This document shows positions 37,931 through 50,465 of a stretch of DNA of 64,000 nucleotides, piece by piece; the first letter of the stretch is position 1; each line of letters opens with the position of its first letter. The notes beneath the pieces were generated by a model that saw nothing but the letters and a program-made list of their open reading frames with translations, was not told the origin of the DNA and did no database searches. The DNA is from Fasciolopsis buskii (Eukaryota; Platyhelminthes; Trematoda; Plagiorchiida; Fasciolidae), in assembly GCA_008360955.1 (NCBI GenBank), contig LUCM01004381.1, forward strand, positions 208,804-272,803, in the 5' to 3' direction. Position numbers and translations under genes: made by a program.

Positions 37931-38190
37931 CTCATTCGAATCATTTGGAGCGTGAATGGATGATTAGTGGATTTAAGAATTTAACGGAGGATTTTCGTCT
38001 GTCAGACAAGGCTAACCTTCAGAAAAGTAACGGACGGATGTGAAACATTACTAAAGAAGCAATACTTTCGGGCTTGATGTCGCCTTTCTGAAGGCAAGCC
38101 TTGCCTGACCGACGGAAATCCTCCGACGAATCATCATATGATTCTTAACCGGATTATCATCCATTCACTTTTCTAACAATTCAAATGAAA
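37931..38190. mobile_element. inverted-repeat (MITE-like) element with about 100-bp arms, copy A
   Basis: The left arm (37931-38027) and the right arm (38083-38190) are inverted copies. Both read, from the outside in, CATT(c/t)GAAT, then GTGAATGGATGAT, then TTAAGAAT, then CGGAGGATTT, GTC(a/g)G(a/g)CAAGGCT and CCTTCAGAAA. The right arm has a short extra segment (ATCATATGATGATTC) missing from the left. A 55-base centre separates them. The total is 260 bp with no coding capacity. This suits a miniature inverted-repeat transposable element moved by a transposase from elsewhere, or two copies of one repeat inserted head to head. No clear target-site duplication was identified. Single-arm relatives lie at 12091 and 58698. 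Confidence 0.7.
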
Positions 38191-41100
38191 TTCTAGTACT
38201 ATTTGAGCACTTCAGTTATCCGAATCATTTTGTCGATGAAGCGTGTTACGCTGCTTTGCATATCACTTAAAAGTAGCCCATCAACAACGTGCGCATCCAT
38301 TGGTGGAAGTACAAATTGGTATTTATGATAACATCAGACCAGTACAAACACACCAATTTTCAATTTGACATGAACGTTTCTGAAACACCATGGTGATATT
38401 CCCGCCTAACGCATTGTGTCCATCAACCCTTCCACTCAGTTTGATCCATGACATCTGAAACGTAATGGAAATGATTGTGGTTAAATCTCCAAATTCCCCT
38501 AAGAATAGTTAGTTTCATGATCTTGCCCTCAAACAAATCAATGCCCGTTCACAATTATTCGCCCCGAACCTATTTGTAACTTATTTGTCATTAATGGTAT
38601 TGATAAACCATCAGACAGACAAGGCCCAAATCTGTCTGCATGAAATCTTGTTCAGTAATGCACACAGTTCTGAACTGGACGCTTGTTTGAGGTAAATAGT
38701 GTCAGACTAATCCTCAACGTATCGAGAGCAGTCAGAGGAGGATTTTGCACATTTAGTCGTGGGGGATAAACTGGAAATCAGTGGCCGGCATAACAGAGAT
38801 AAACAAATATTAGAATAGCAAATATAAGTGAGAGGTATGGTTTTAGAGAGTACATTTCCAGCGCAGTGCACTACTCAAAAGTAACTGTTATCTCGGTGAA
38901 GTCATTCATATGTATAAAGAACTAAAAGCGCTTACCTTGACCACTGGTGGCTGGATGACGTTCAAGATAACAGGCAAAAAACTGATGACAATCTGAACCG
39001 GTGCTAATGGCATCGCAGGCCAGTGAGTCTTTGAATCCCCGACTGTTGAGGACCACAGTTCGAGTCCTAAATGGAGGGAAATTACTATTTCCTATAAATC
39101 ACACCAGGCAGAGATCAAAATTGCTTGATTAGTATTCATTATAGATGCTCAAACACATCTGAATCTAGGATAGCTGTGTTCACTTTAACAGCCGATCTGT
39201 CCGTCGTTGCTGTTTCATACTCTGTGGTCAGTTACTATTATCATATGACCTTGAACAAAAGAAAAGCATTTGAGTAGCAGTTTTCTAATCGCAAATTGTG
39301 AATACACCGTAGATGTTTTATCTGCACAACATCCGTTGTCCTACATGTAAATTTGTCCGCTTCTTTGTTTCGGAGTTTTTGTATGATCCCAGTACACATG
39401 CTAATAAACAATCGAATGCTTCTGGTTTTCTTTTAGTATGAATGCAATAATTGAACTGGTCAGATGTTTCATCGCGCAATGAAATGTGATTTTTGTGTTT
39501 TTCTCATTCAATTATTGCATCATCCAAACTTAGTTCTAATGTCGCGTAAAAGAAACAAAAAAGTACAATATGCGTTAGTAGAAAAATCAGTATCTCAGTG
39601 AGAAGAACGACTGGGTTAATTATTTTTGTTATTGTCGGTGATATCAAAATCGGGCTTCTAAATCATCTGGCTTTTGATCTAATGGATTACGTATTTAGTC
39701 GCCAAATATACGTCCACACGTATGAGGTCATCGTCTCCCTTTCTAAACGTATCAAAAGTTCAATTTTAAGGAATAAAGTTTGGAGAGTTCCGGAATGGTT
39801 TTTATGATCACAGACAGCCCTCTGCCGGCTTTTTCAGTGTGGAATAACCAACAAGTTGGTGAAACCCAGGGTCTTGTTTAAAAGTATGAAAACAGAAACC
39901 AGACAGCAATGAAATAGAAAGACCGCTGAATAACTCGGATGGTTGATGCATGGTTGACACTGGTAATGATGATAATAATGTCGATGATGGTAACCGAGCT
40001 GAAAAGTATCCAAAAACAGGGCAAGAATTCCAATAGTACTGAATGTTTCACTGACTGTTATCCTCAGTCAAACATTCAGTGCCGAGAAATAGTAGCTCAC
40101 TATCTACTTCAGTGACATTCATGTAATATGCATGCATGGTTTGACCAAATTATCTGAGGTCAAGACAACCAAAAATGTGAAGGGAGTGAAGTTGAGCATC
40201 CGCAGTGGCATTTCAGCTTGAACGATATCTGACCCGATCGGGAAGCAGTGAGGGTAGTCATTGCGTTTAGCCAACATATCAACCGAGTGTAAAGCTTTTT
40301 GTATTTGTTACCATCACTTGTTTGGGCAATGATTTTTTGGTACATATGAAACTTGACGAGTTGCTTCATTAACGGATGATTTTCCAGAATACTTGCATCA
40401 GAAGAAACATATCTGTAGATACTTATCGCTAAGATCGATTGTGAATGTGCTCAGCATGAATTCGTTTCTTGTTTCATCGAAAAAAAACATAAACAGGAAA
40501 GTTGGTCAAAGGAACAATCAGAAATAAAATTTTCACCTGATTTAATGGTTGAGAAACAGACAGCCACATTTCAAAACCCCTTCGTAATTGATTATTAAGC
40601 CTTGATGTGTTGTTACGATTATTGATTTTCTAAATATAAAAAATCTGTGACAATTTACTGAGTGAGTTCGCAAGGAATAAAGTAGTGCACGACAATACGA
40701 CATAACGGTTCATTCGATCAGCAGGTTTTGTGTAGTGCACGTGTATGAAATGTTGCTTTCCGGTATTGCCAAATCTGTCAGTGGACCAATAAACCGTTCA
40801 GAAAAATGCCAACTTGAAGTACACATCGTCGTCCACTTGGCTTCTTGGGCTTTTTATTTATCCATCTGGTGCTCACATTTCTGTTACACTCTGCATCACC
40901 CGAGTAAAGATATTTCCGTAACCCATGTTGGACCAACTGAATTGCTTTCATTGATTTTCCAGAAATCGCAGAAATTCAGCAACCAGCGAAAGACTTACAG
41001 GTTCTTACTTTTGCATCGATTCATTTCCACCGTGTCCAGCCCAAATCAATAAATGATATTTTTACTCTGTCTTTGGTTATTTGGTTCTGCTTGGAATTTG

Positions 41101-44100
41101 ATTCCCGAGCATATATTTATTTTTAATTCTAACAATGCGCATTTATAGAAATGTTGTAATGCCGAAGGATGCAATCAGCCATTAGAAAAATGAAATATAA
41201 TGACGCAACATCAGGAGACAAAAACAGAACAGCTATTTACTATTTAACAAACACATCAGTCGGTATTCAACGAAAAGTCAAGGATTAAATCAGTCTTGTT
41301 TCCAGTGTGTCAGCTTCCAGCAATGAAATAAATAGAAAAACATTGTTTAAAGCACACGCTTTTATGGTTGGCAAACCTGAATACGTATGCTTCCAGTTTT
41401 TGGCTCTATCCAACAAGTTCAATCGCACGTCATTTGTTCCGCTCCGGTGAACAAAGTGCGTGTATCTTCTCATTTTCCATATTACCTACCAATCAACAAA
41501 GGGATGCGGCCTGCAATTATGAACCATCCAATTGGGTGTCCCTTAGTTAGTCTGATCGTTTGACTAAAACTAAAATCGTTCTAATCGTACAATCAGATAA
41601 CCTTACAAATGAAGGAATTACCTGCTAGATATAATTGGCCCGGGTATATTGTAAAACCTTGGGGAGTAATGGGCAGCAAGAATGCACGATTTAATTTAGC
41701 ATTTCATGAACTAGAAAATGCGCTGTCATCTGTAGTTGCCGTGACGTAATGCATATTGCGAAATCGCACTATCAGGTGACTTTTATGTTGGGAATATTCC
41801 ACTGCGTAATGATTAACAGTTTTGCATTTTGATGCCCCCTTTTGAAAAAGATAGAATATTATCTATTTTGGGCTTTTATGTTGTTCAACAGATTCTTTGC
41901 GCAGCGGAAAATTGCATGTCACATTTTGATATGTCGATAGACCAAGCTAAATGGTACTTCAGATATTTGCAAGTGTCATGAAATTCTGTCTTGCTGAGTA
42001 CATTTCTGCCAGACGACTAGCCCAAAGAGGAGTATTTCGACTTCTTCAAATTTGACGACAGGTCTGACCGTAATCCTTGAGTGCTTTTCACAAACCGTGA
42101 ACGTTGTACTACTTCAACGAACTTTCATGGGTTCCCACTCTCGCCGACGGTCATTTTTTGATCTTGGACATCCTAGAAAAGACCACAAATCGCACTCCAT
42201 ACACTATACTCACCGTACTGCCTACAATAAAAAACAAAACAAATAGGGACACACTTGATAATATCGACATAGATGCTGTTCATAATCTAGGTAAATCACT
42301 GAAACAACTAGGTAGAACTTTTAAACGTAGCATTCAGTGAACCCTATAAAATACTGGTTCATATGAGCAGAGCTCAAAGGAGTTGAATGCATTTATCAGG
42401 TAATTGCTGATTGAGTTGTTCTCGGCTTTTTAAGTGGTAACCAAACGAAGGTCATTAAGAGGTGTCAATTAGGATCGTAGACGTTTGAGGACTAATTCTT
42501 AAACCGTTCTTCAACTTATTTTGAATCATCCAGAGCTCCTTAAGCGAATTCAATTTTGTCGGATCCTGTAGGCATAAAACGGATGGTTGAGCCAATAGTT
42601 TTCGGGAAACATGATTCTCTACAAACTCATATTCGTGATATATACTATTATTCAACTGTCGGATAAGTAAATGGGGCTTTGTCATCACGTGACCCAAATG
42701 TTTCTCAAAAGCATCTCACTTGCAAAATCTTGGCTGAATAATTCATATCTTTTGGTCCAACTGTCTGCAAATTTCATTATTTTTAATAGTCAACAAACGG
42801 CTACTCATTGTTTTCATATTGAATAGCGAAATTTGAAACCCAAAAACGTGAGATCATTTGGTAGCAAGCATTGATATATCCCAGTGAGGGATCATGCAGA
42901 TATCATATTGCTAGGAAAATAATGCAAATAGGTTGATGTTTGTCCCTTTTGCTCAACAGGCGTGGGAAATAATCTGCTTTATGTTGTTTCCGTCTGTAAT
43001 GATAGACTGCTCAAGTCGCGTGTATGATAGAGTAACTCTTAATTATAATGGGGCAGGTTTTAATCATCCATCAAAGAAAATGAGACAACACTGAAATTCT
43101 TGTTGCCAGGACAAGGTTTGAATAGTTAAGATGAACCTCGTAACAGTTTCGCTTCTCTAACGTGACAGGGACAAGTTCTTTTTGCGTCTGCCTCGCAATA
43201 TCATTCCAGCTGTTCCACCTCCACATCTCTAAGTTATTTTCTTGTCAAGATGCCAGTGGGTTACTATCAGCTAATGTTCTTAATCAGTTGATTTGACCCA
43301 ATATGGAAAGATGAATATCGGCCACATTTAAATACGATGACTCTGGTAACTCAACGGCTTGCAGTCTGAAATACTTCTTCTGACAATTTGCCGTTCACTG
43401 TCAGATTTAAAAAGCAACATGCGGTAATAGTTGCCGTCGGTGTTTAAAAGAAACTTTCCCATTTTAAAGTTACTTCATTTTGCTTTGTGCGACCTCTTGT
43501 GAATGATCAGCGCGTTTAACGTGTGCAACAAATTTCTCCAAATTTCCCGGAAATAAATGTTTTCAAACGCCTACTGACTGAACGTCTTGGTTTGAGCCAT
43601 CGGTAGCATGACGAATGGTCCTGGATTGGAAGCATCAGTGAAGAAACTTGTTCTTTGCCATTCTCATGCATTGACTATCGACTTGCTTATGCCTACCTTT
43701 CAACCGCTAAAAGATCTGTCTAGATCCATCTAAGGGTATAGGTAACATATTCCGTCCACCTCAACTGCTCTGCAAAACGTTTGTTTGTAACCACTGCGCG
43801 AGCATTTTCAGTTGGTAAACCACTCATCCCCCATACTGTTACCAATCGAAGTATAAAGTATTCCATTCGACGACATCAACCTGAAACTAGTACACGTATT
43901 ACAATTCCTTGTTTCGTATAAAGATACCATGTATTGAAACACATCTTTTGTGGTATATTTCGTTTATTTTGCCGCAGATCTGCCCACCATCTTTTGTAAT
44001 AACTGGTATATACAGTCTCTAAAAAACGTCCAGATTACAGACGGAAGTAGTCCGGTGCACTAGCTTTGGTTATGAATTATTATTTAAAACCCATTGCTAA

Positions 44101-44500
44101 CGAGAAGTCCAAAGTCGGGTTTCTGTCATTCTCGTATCGAAACTGTTTGTCCGGATTGCATGTAACGAACGAACAGTTGGTTAATCGGAATTGTTAGCTT
44201 GATACGATTATCACGTACAAAAGACTCACGTAGTGACAGTCGATTTTGATCAGTGTTCTGGTAACAATAATGAAAGCACAAAAATCTCTCCAGACGTACG
44301 AAGATCTGTGCTGCAGCCATTACTTAGGGCAGAACAATAACAAAATGGTTCTTACTGTTCATGTTGTGCCTTTGTTTATTCTGCTTTGCACCTAAGTACT
44401 TACCCCAGCGACTGCCGTGCTGCCTGGCAGAAGATTGAGGGAGAGAGTGAAGGATCGATCTGCTGGACTGACTAATCTGTTGCACGAACGAATTAAGGAA
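38191..44500. other. non-coding stretch with one weak tRNA-like promoter
   Basis: 6.3 kb of AT-rich sequence with ORFs up to 105 codons (40735-41052) and no recognised domain. At 39000-39067 there is an A-box-like GGTGCTAATGG and a good B-box-like AGTTCGAGTCC (39057-39067), but the 46-base spacing is longer than in tRNA genes and no SINE body follows. No other repeat was recognised. Confidence 0.5.
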
Positions 44501-44549
44501 AATATGCTGGACTGACTGTCTGCCTAACTGGAGCTCAATCCAGCATATT
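44501..44549. repeat. perfect 11-bp inverted repeat
   Basis: AATATGCTGGA (44501-44511) and its exact reverse complement TCCAGCATATT (44539-44549) flank a 27-base loop. The left stem also belongs to a direct repeat: TGCTGGACTGACT occurs at 44461-44473 and again at 44505-44517. No gene is adjacent. Confidence 0.65.
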
Positions 44550-44770
44550 CAGTATCCTGCCCGTTTGCTCCAGCTATTACCATCATGGTCTTTCAGGTTG
44601 AAACGTCTTATATGAAACGAAACAATTTATTGCAGCACTTCTGTGAATGACTAGAAAGAATAAACGAATCCCCGGCTACAAAATGTTCCAGTAATTGAGC
44701 TTTATGGGTCACATTTCAGCACCATTCTGTACATAGAGTCCTAAGGAAATGCCAGAAGTTGTTTGACATG

Positions 44771-44872
44771 AGCCCCACATGACAGCTCTCTGATGGCCGC
44801 GGCCACCTTCCTGGAAACGGATGCACATTGTTGTTTCATTAATAAAGGAAGTAGAAGATAATAACTAAAAGA
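44771..44872 (+). mobile_element. tRNA-derived SINE, copy 3 (5'-truncated)
   Basis: The tRNA head and both promoter boxes are missing. The sequence begins in the body (ACATGACAGCTCTCTGATGG then CCGCGGCCACCTTCCTGGAA) and retains the full tail (GTTTCATTAATAAAGGAAGT, then AGAAGATAATAACTAAAAGA). 5' truncation with an intact 3' end is what target-primed reverse transcription by a LINE produces. Confidence 0.85.
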
Positions 44873-45307
44873 CCGGAGCTCTTAAGAAGACAGTGATAGA
44901 CCGCTGACATATCACAGAATTTTGAAGTTCATCGAAGAGTTCAGAATAATTCCACTTAGCCTTATTACTAAGGATCACACTTATCTTTTTCCAGCTGTCC
45001 TTCAAAGAGACTGGAGTTGGCCTTCTGCGAAACACTTGCCAGACACTTCAATAGAGTAAGCATGGGTTCAAGTTTTTACGGAATTAACCAGTAGTATGAA
45101 AGTTTATAAATCTACCAAAATAACTAAAACCAACAGGGTGGGTTAAAAAATATCGAACAATGTTACGGCGAAAAGCGCATTTACTTGACAGGAAGATTAT
45201 AATTCCAGTGGTAGCTATTACCAAACATACTATTGTACTGTCAGACGTACTATCAATAAAACGCTGAGTAAGTAAGACAAGACCTTTCCTTCATCAAATA
45301 TTTCATT
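44873..45307. other. non-coding spacer between two SINE copies
   Basis: 435 bases of AT-rich sequence. No open frame or repeat seen. Confidence 0.55.
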
Positions 45308-45432
45308 ATATTTAGCAATAGCGGAATAATTCACATCAATTTTAAGAAGAAAGGCGGGTTTAGCAGAGAGCTGTCACATAGGGTGATTGGCCGATTTTTG
45401 GAAGATTCAAACCCGCGACTATCAGGTTGAAA
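45308..45432 (-). mobile_element. tRNA-derived SINE, copy 4 (minus strand, diverged)
   Basis: Read on the minus strand it gives GTCGCGGGTTTGAATCTTCC (B box GGTTTGAATCT, 45403-45413), then ATCGGCCAATC, then TGACAGCTCTCTGCTAAACC, matching the SINE body in order. The tail is diverged beyond about 45340 and only loosely follows the family sequence. The A-box region is not recognisable. It is opposite in orientation to copy 3, 440 bases away, so the two are separate insertions. Confidence 0.7.
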
Positions 45433-45795
45433 TCGTATATCTTAAATTACTTCGGAATCGAAAATGTTGATCCGATCTAGTATACAGTTCATCCAAAATA
45501 AATGTTCAAATTCTTTAGATAGACTGTTGAAATCGTAGCCTATGCAATGGGCAATGAACAGCCAGTTTTTTCTGCCATACTTAAACGATGCTACTGACTA
45601 GTCTGTCCCGTCGCATCAATAATTTAGCATTCTCTAAGGAATAGTTTGTAGTATTACTTGTGCAAGTAAAGCGGATATTCTTGTTATCGAGAATATTTCA
45701 TCTGACACAGACGCCAGGTGGTGTTTTATTCCACCGGAGACCAACACTGATCATATCGGAAATGCACGCAGCAAGAAATTTTAAGAATTTGTCAC

Positions 45796-45900
45796 TCTGT
45801 GTATGCATATTTGCCCGTATGCATATATTTATATGCTTGCATTTGTGCTGGTGAATGTGAGTATGCATGTATACAGGTATGTTTACTAACATACATAAGG
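45796..45900. repeat. degenerate TATGCA/TGTA microsatellite
   Basis: Interspersed TATGCATA, TATGCTTGCA, TATGCATGTATACAGGTATG and ACATACATA units. It is the complementary sense of the 4.84-kb microsatellite. The minus-strand ORF across it is His/Ile/Met/Cys-rich and due to the repeat. Confidence 0.75.
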
Positions 45901-47785
45901 CTGTCTACTTGTACGTAAGCACAAATTTATATGATCAAAGGTAGAGTCCACAAAAACAGCAAAATTTTCCATGACCGATAAAAGTGCGAGTAGTGGGATA
46001 TATGCGAAATCACGGATGACTCGGAAGTTTCAGGTTGCATCTCAAAATTTTGATCCCAAGCTCAACGTCTAGTGGTCACAAGACGGTTACTCATACGCTG
46101 GTGTTTCGAATTAGGGTATTACGCCCAACATCACCTATAAGGGAAGAGAAATGCACCTTGCGAAATAAATCACTTTATTAATGAAGTCACACAGGCAACG
46201 CTCAGTCCCCGTAATCACGGCTGGAAGCACATCCAGTATACAGATGATATGAGGTCTGCGTGACACATTAATTTCAAATAATTGTGAGGTCTACATGACA
46301 ACTGTAAGCGTCTACCAATCTTTGCATTATATTAGATACTGTCGTAACCATACGCATTTCTGCGGTTTGTTAGTTTCACATGTTGGGAACATAGAATCAC
46401 TAAGCGAACGTCACCAGACACACTTTTAACTGACCTTTAATGTATCCGGATGGTTGTTATTGCTTATCAAGGAAGATTAGAAAGTTTTACCGGTCACTGG
46501 AAAAGCAACTCCAAGAACATTTCGGATGGAAATTGCAAGGCTATGGGAATACCGAAGCGGTATGATAATTCAAGCAATGTTAACTTTGGCTAAGTGTTTA
46601 AGATTTCGTGTATATCTAAATCTGCATTATCTTTGAAAAATGGGCGACAGGCAAACATAGTGGGCGACTATAAATAAAGCTTTTGCCGCAGCCCCATGGC
46701 GAAGAAAAAGCTGTAGCCTAAACTGTTAGTATGATGTAATTCGTACATTGTAATGAATGTAGCGGCAGGCGTTCAGGTATACTTCTACTAGGCTGAGACT
46801 AATGCTGATGCTGCTTGCTTGTTTGAGTAAACCTGCCTAATCCCTGGCGGTTGAAATCGTTTTGCTGGTGTGGTTAAATGTAGTTGCATTTAAACATCCA
46901 ATCACTAAATGCTGCCAGCGAAAATCAAAGTACCTTTTCTCAGATGATTGGACGAATGCGTTTGTAAATTTTGTTGGCCTACGCACAAAAGTGAATTAGT
47001 TTCAAGCAGTCACTGAGTATGCTTTCTTTGTTTGAGTTTCGTATTTGTTTGTTTACGTGTATTGCCCTTCAAATGAGTACGCTTCGAATCAAATCAAATC
47101 GTTCAAAAAAGATAGCCAAGATAGGAATTGACATTTTTTACTGAAATGATGATAATTAAATACCGCTGAGCTGGAAGGTTATTTGTACATAAGTGATGCA
47201 ACGGATGGAGGACTAAATCGCGCTTGCCGAAGGTAGGAAAACTGGGCCGCCATTTAGCCATTTGATTTGGATTTGGAATATTGGAAAATGCTCTAGATAT
47301 TAGGTGATATCAAGGCAGGTAATATAAGAACACATTATGGTGCTATTATTTTAAGTATTGTTATAATATTATCTGTGGCTTCTAATTTGTGTTTGGTGAA
47401 CAGTGGAGTGATAATTTTTCAGCTGAGCAGAATAGAAAACTTCAAAGCAACACAGTGAGGATCGGTTAGATTGCTAGTACAAATCACTTGTTGCGCCATA
47501 TCGTGTGCGCTGACTAAAATTAAGGCAACTGAGTTTCAGTTCACCTTTGCTGCAATGCACCATAAATGACATTTATATGGTATGTTTTCCTAATGCTCCA
47601 TTAGTTGATGGTTCAAAGCCTTCCCTTTCACTGCTTACAACGTATTCCAAAATGATTTTGAAGATTTTCCGGAGTGTGGCTTTCATGTGCAATAGCGGAA
47701 TTTCAATTCTTCTTTGCAATAAATTCTGTGGCAGTAACAGTAGATTGGAAACCATGTCTTCCCAGTGGCAAAACCGTTGAGGCAC
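45901..47785. other. non-coding stretch with a weak tRNA-like promoter
   Basis: At 46064-46113 an A-box-like ACGTCTAGTGG (46065-46075) and a B-box-like GTTTCGAATTA (46103-46113) sit 27 bases apart, close to tRNA geometry, but no SINE body seen elsewhere in the window follows. ORFs at 47547-47836 on both strands are not recognised. Confidence 0.4.
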
Positions 47786-47812
47786 GTAGCAGTAGTAGTA
47801 GTCGTAGTTGTT
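47786..47812. repeat. short AGT/GTTG repeat
   Basis: GTAGCAGTAGTAGTAGTCGT and then AGTTGTTG, a short trinucleotide tract. No gene significance seen. Confidence 0.7.
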
Positions 47813-50208
47813 GGCAATGCACATTGAAATATTCAATATCTACCATTTAACTAACAGTAAAGAAAACAAAATTGGTAGCACCGACTGCCGCGAATATATT
47901 CACGAATCCTGTTGTTGTTAATTCAGCCAGACGCCAGGCTTGATTCCTGTCCAGTATTCGATTACTTTGACAGCTGGCAGCATGGAAACCCAAAGTCATC
48001 GAGTCCAGGGGCAAACTGATTGTCAGTGGTGGACAATAAGACTGAATGAGCCGCAAAAACGCAACATTCTTTTTTGCCGGATGCAAAACTCTTTCTCATT
48101 GGCCAGCGAATGCATTCTCGTGCAGAATCTTAATACATTTTATTATGGAAGATCTCGACTGTTTATCCGTTCGAACATAAATATTGCATTGTGATATACA
48201 TGTAACATTATATAGGAAAACAAATGTCACGATTTTGCCAGGTACACACAAGAGCATTGTGTCCTTTGATATCAGGGTCATTGACTGAAAATGTCCGTTA
48301 GGAAATGTTACTCACGACAGCCGAAAATTCTTCGGCACTTAGAAAAGTTATAGTTTATCCGAATCTGTTTAAAATTTGTACCTCTTGAGTTTTGGCTCGA
48401 AGAGATTCAAACGAAGCTAGGTGCAACCGTCGAAATATGATCCAATACATTCCTTTTTCAGAAGGTAAATCACAAAATACCACTCTATAGTTCACATTCC
48501 ATTCGTTTGAAATGGGAAGCCCATCTGATCAACACGCTCGTGATTTTTGAAAGCATATGAAAATTTTCCGGAAGCAAGCAGCATAGGTTGTTGGTAGTTA
48601 ACTAGCAAACACCGAAATTTAAGGATGGTCAGAACATGAAAATGATAGAAATTTTGAACTCCGGGCTCTCAGTTCAAAATTCAAAATGCGCGACGAGTAT
48701 GTTGATTGCATCCCTTATAGCCCCACCGGAAAAGAAATGGATCCCGCCGAGAAGAATGGGCGAAGCAAACCTCGAAGTCAATCTGCCTGTGCTGTGTTCA
48801 GTTTTGATCCAGAATGCCTTATCTGAGTCCGGTTATGGCAGTTTCTTATACCTTTTTCAGGAACGATAATTTCAATTAACAGTGATTCCCTTCACCGTCG
48901 TCAAACATACGGCTCAAGACGGTCATCTACTGTTTTCTTATTTTTAGAGGTTCCAACAATTCCAAAGTGACAAATTTTTAGATTGATCATTTCGCTAGGC
49001 TACGTTGACTGATATCATCATTCTGGTGGCCATTTCAATGGTTCTGTCTTTGTGCTTATTATCCTACAGGTCCGCTATATATAGTTCCATGAGTTGTGAC
49101 AGGCATTTCGACTCATTGTTGAGTAACTCACAGTTTGAAAGCAGACCGTTCTCTATGTTTTCGTTCAGCGCAAACCCCCTTACGGGCCACACTTGGATAA
49201 CGCTGTTTTATAATTCAGTACTTTAAGGACGTTCCGAATAGACATCTACTAAGCGCCCAACCGTTCCCGAACAATAAGCAGTAAAACCGGACAAACTTAT
49301 TGTTGTTATATTCGCTAATAGGGGGTTCACTAGTGCGTTTGGTAAAAGCCCACTCTCGTTAGTGAGCGAAGTTTTTCTCGGTAATAGTCACTTGTGTCAA
49401 TGAACTTTTCTTTGGGTAATGAGTGAATACCGAGTCAAAAATAGACGTTTTTCGAATTGCTTGACAAAATCTCCCGGCTCTGTTGGCATGCGACTATCTG
49501 ATAGGAGTGCGACCTATGCTTATTTGTGTTCCGAGTTTATCATCGTTTTCCTCACAGGTCGGAGAAAAACTGGACGGAATTACCTCTTCAGCCACTGCAA
49601 CAAACCATCTACAGAGTTAATAAAACTGCCTGTCGGACTAATGCTAGGCAGAATATGATAAATTGACCATTAGTACGCTGCTATCAATGATATTATATTT
49701 AAGGCTAATTGTGTAGCATGATTTATTCTGTCTAGGGAGTTGCATATAAAAAATGAATGACAGCCTAGTCATGTGATACCGGATTTATTTAGTTTGTTAC
49801 ATTTTTCACCAGGGATAAAGTAGTGATCGTTTTTCAGAGCTTTTGACTGTCTTTTAACTACATTCAGTTACCCTTTATTATGCTGAACCGAACAAACTGT
49901 AAACGGCAAAAGAACAGGGAAGCGGCAAGCATAAAGTTTTCCTGAATGTTTCGAGACCAAAGTGAACGATAGACAACAAATATAGACAAACTAAAAACAC
50001 TCCCCTATTACCACAACGGTATTTAAAAATATTACAGGAAAATTGGTAAACTTGACGATTGAAGTAAGGTTTGATCTCCAATGTTGAAAAACTGTCGCCG
50101 CTATAAGTTAACAGTAGTCACACAGTCAAAATTGGACGAACATGTGATGAGAAATGCATAAACTCAGCGATTTAAAGCTATAGACTGTTTTGTGCATTTC
50201 GTACTGAC
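47813..50208. other. non-coding stretch with a GC-richer block
   Basis: The block 47880-48110 is GC-richer than its flanks and open on both strands (47940-48194 plus, 84 codons; 47847-48086 minus, 79 codons). The plus frame reads TAGSMETQSHRVQGQTDCQW, which is protein-like. It may be a repeat fragment or exon, unassigned. ORFs at 48636-48869, 49005-49226 and 49419-49658 have no recognised domain. Confidence 0.4.
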
Positions 50209-50465
50209 CGAACTGTTATTATCACTAGCATTAACATTTCTCCATCTACTATAACTACGGTGAATGCGACTGCTATCATTACTACTGTTGCTACCCGTAA
50301 TGCTGTTACTGACGCCACTAACATTAATACTTTTGCAGTTGCTGTTAATACTATTGTTGCTATTGCTGCCGTCGTTATCGGTTACAATTATTGCCATTAC
50401 GGGTACTAAAAGAAGCATTTCTACTGCTGTCGTTACTACTACTACGGCTACTATTATGTACTTTT
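50209..50465. repeat. degenerate trinucleotide (ACT/GTT/ATT class) tract
   Basis: About 250 bases with a visible period of three: ATTACTACTGTTGCTACCCG, TAATGCTGTTACTGACGCC, GTTAATACTATTGTTGCTAT and TACTACTACTACGGCTACTA. The frames on each strand are artefacts of the period (Ser/Asn-rich on minus, Leu-rich on plus). It is an old, diverged microsatellite. Confidence 0.75.

Noticed and set aside
47573..47836. Minus-strand EGFEPST peptide as a sign of a tRNA-derived SINE
   Set aside because: A B-box-like GGCTTTGAACC is present on minus (47610-47620), but no A box lies at tRNA spacing and no SINE body follows.
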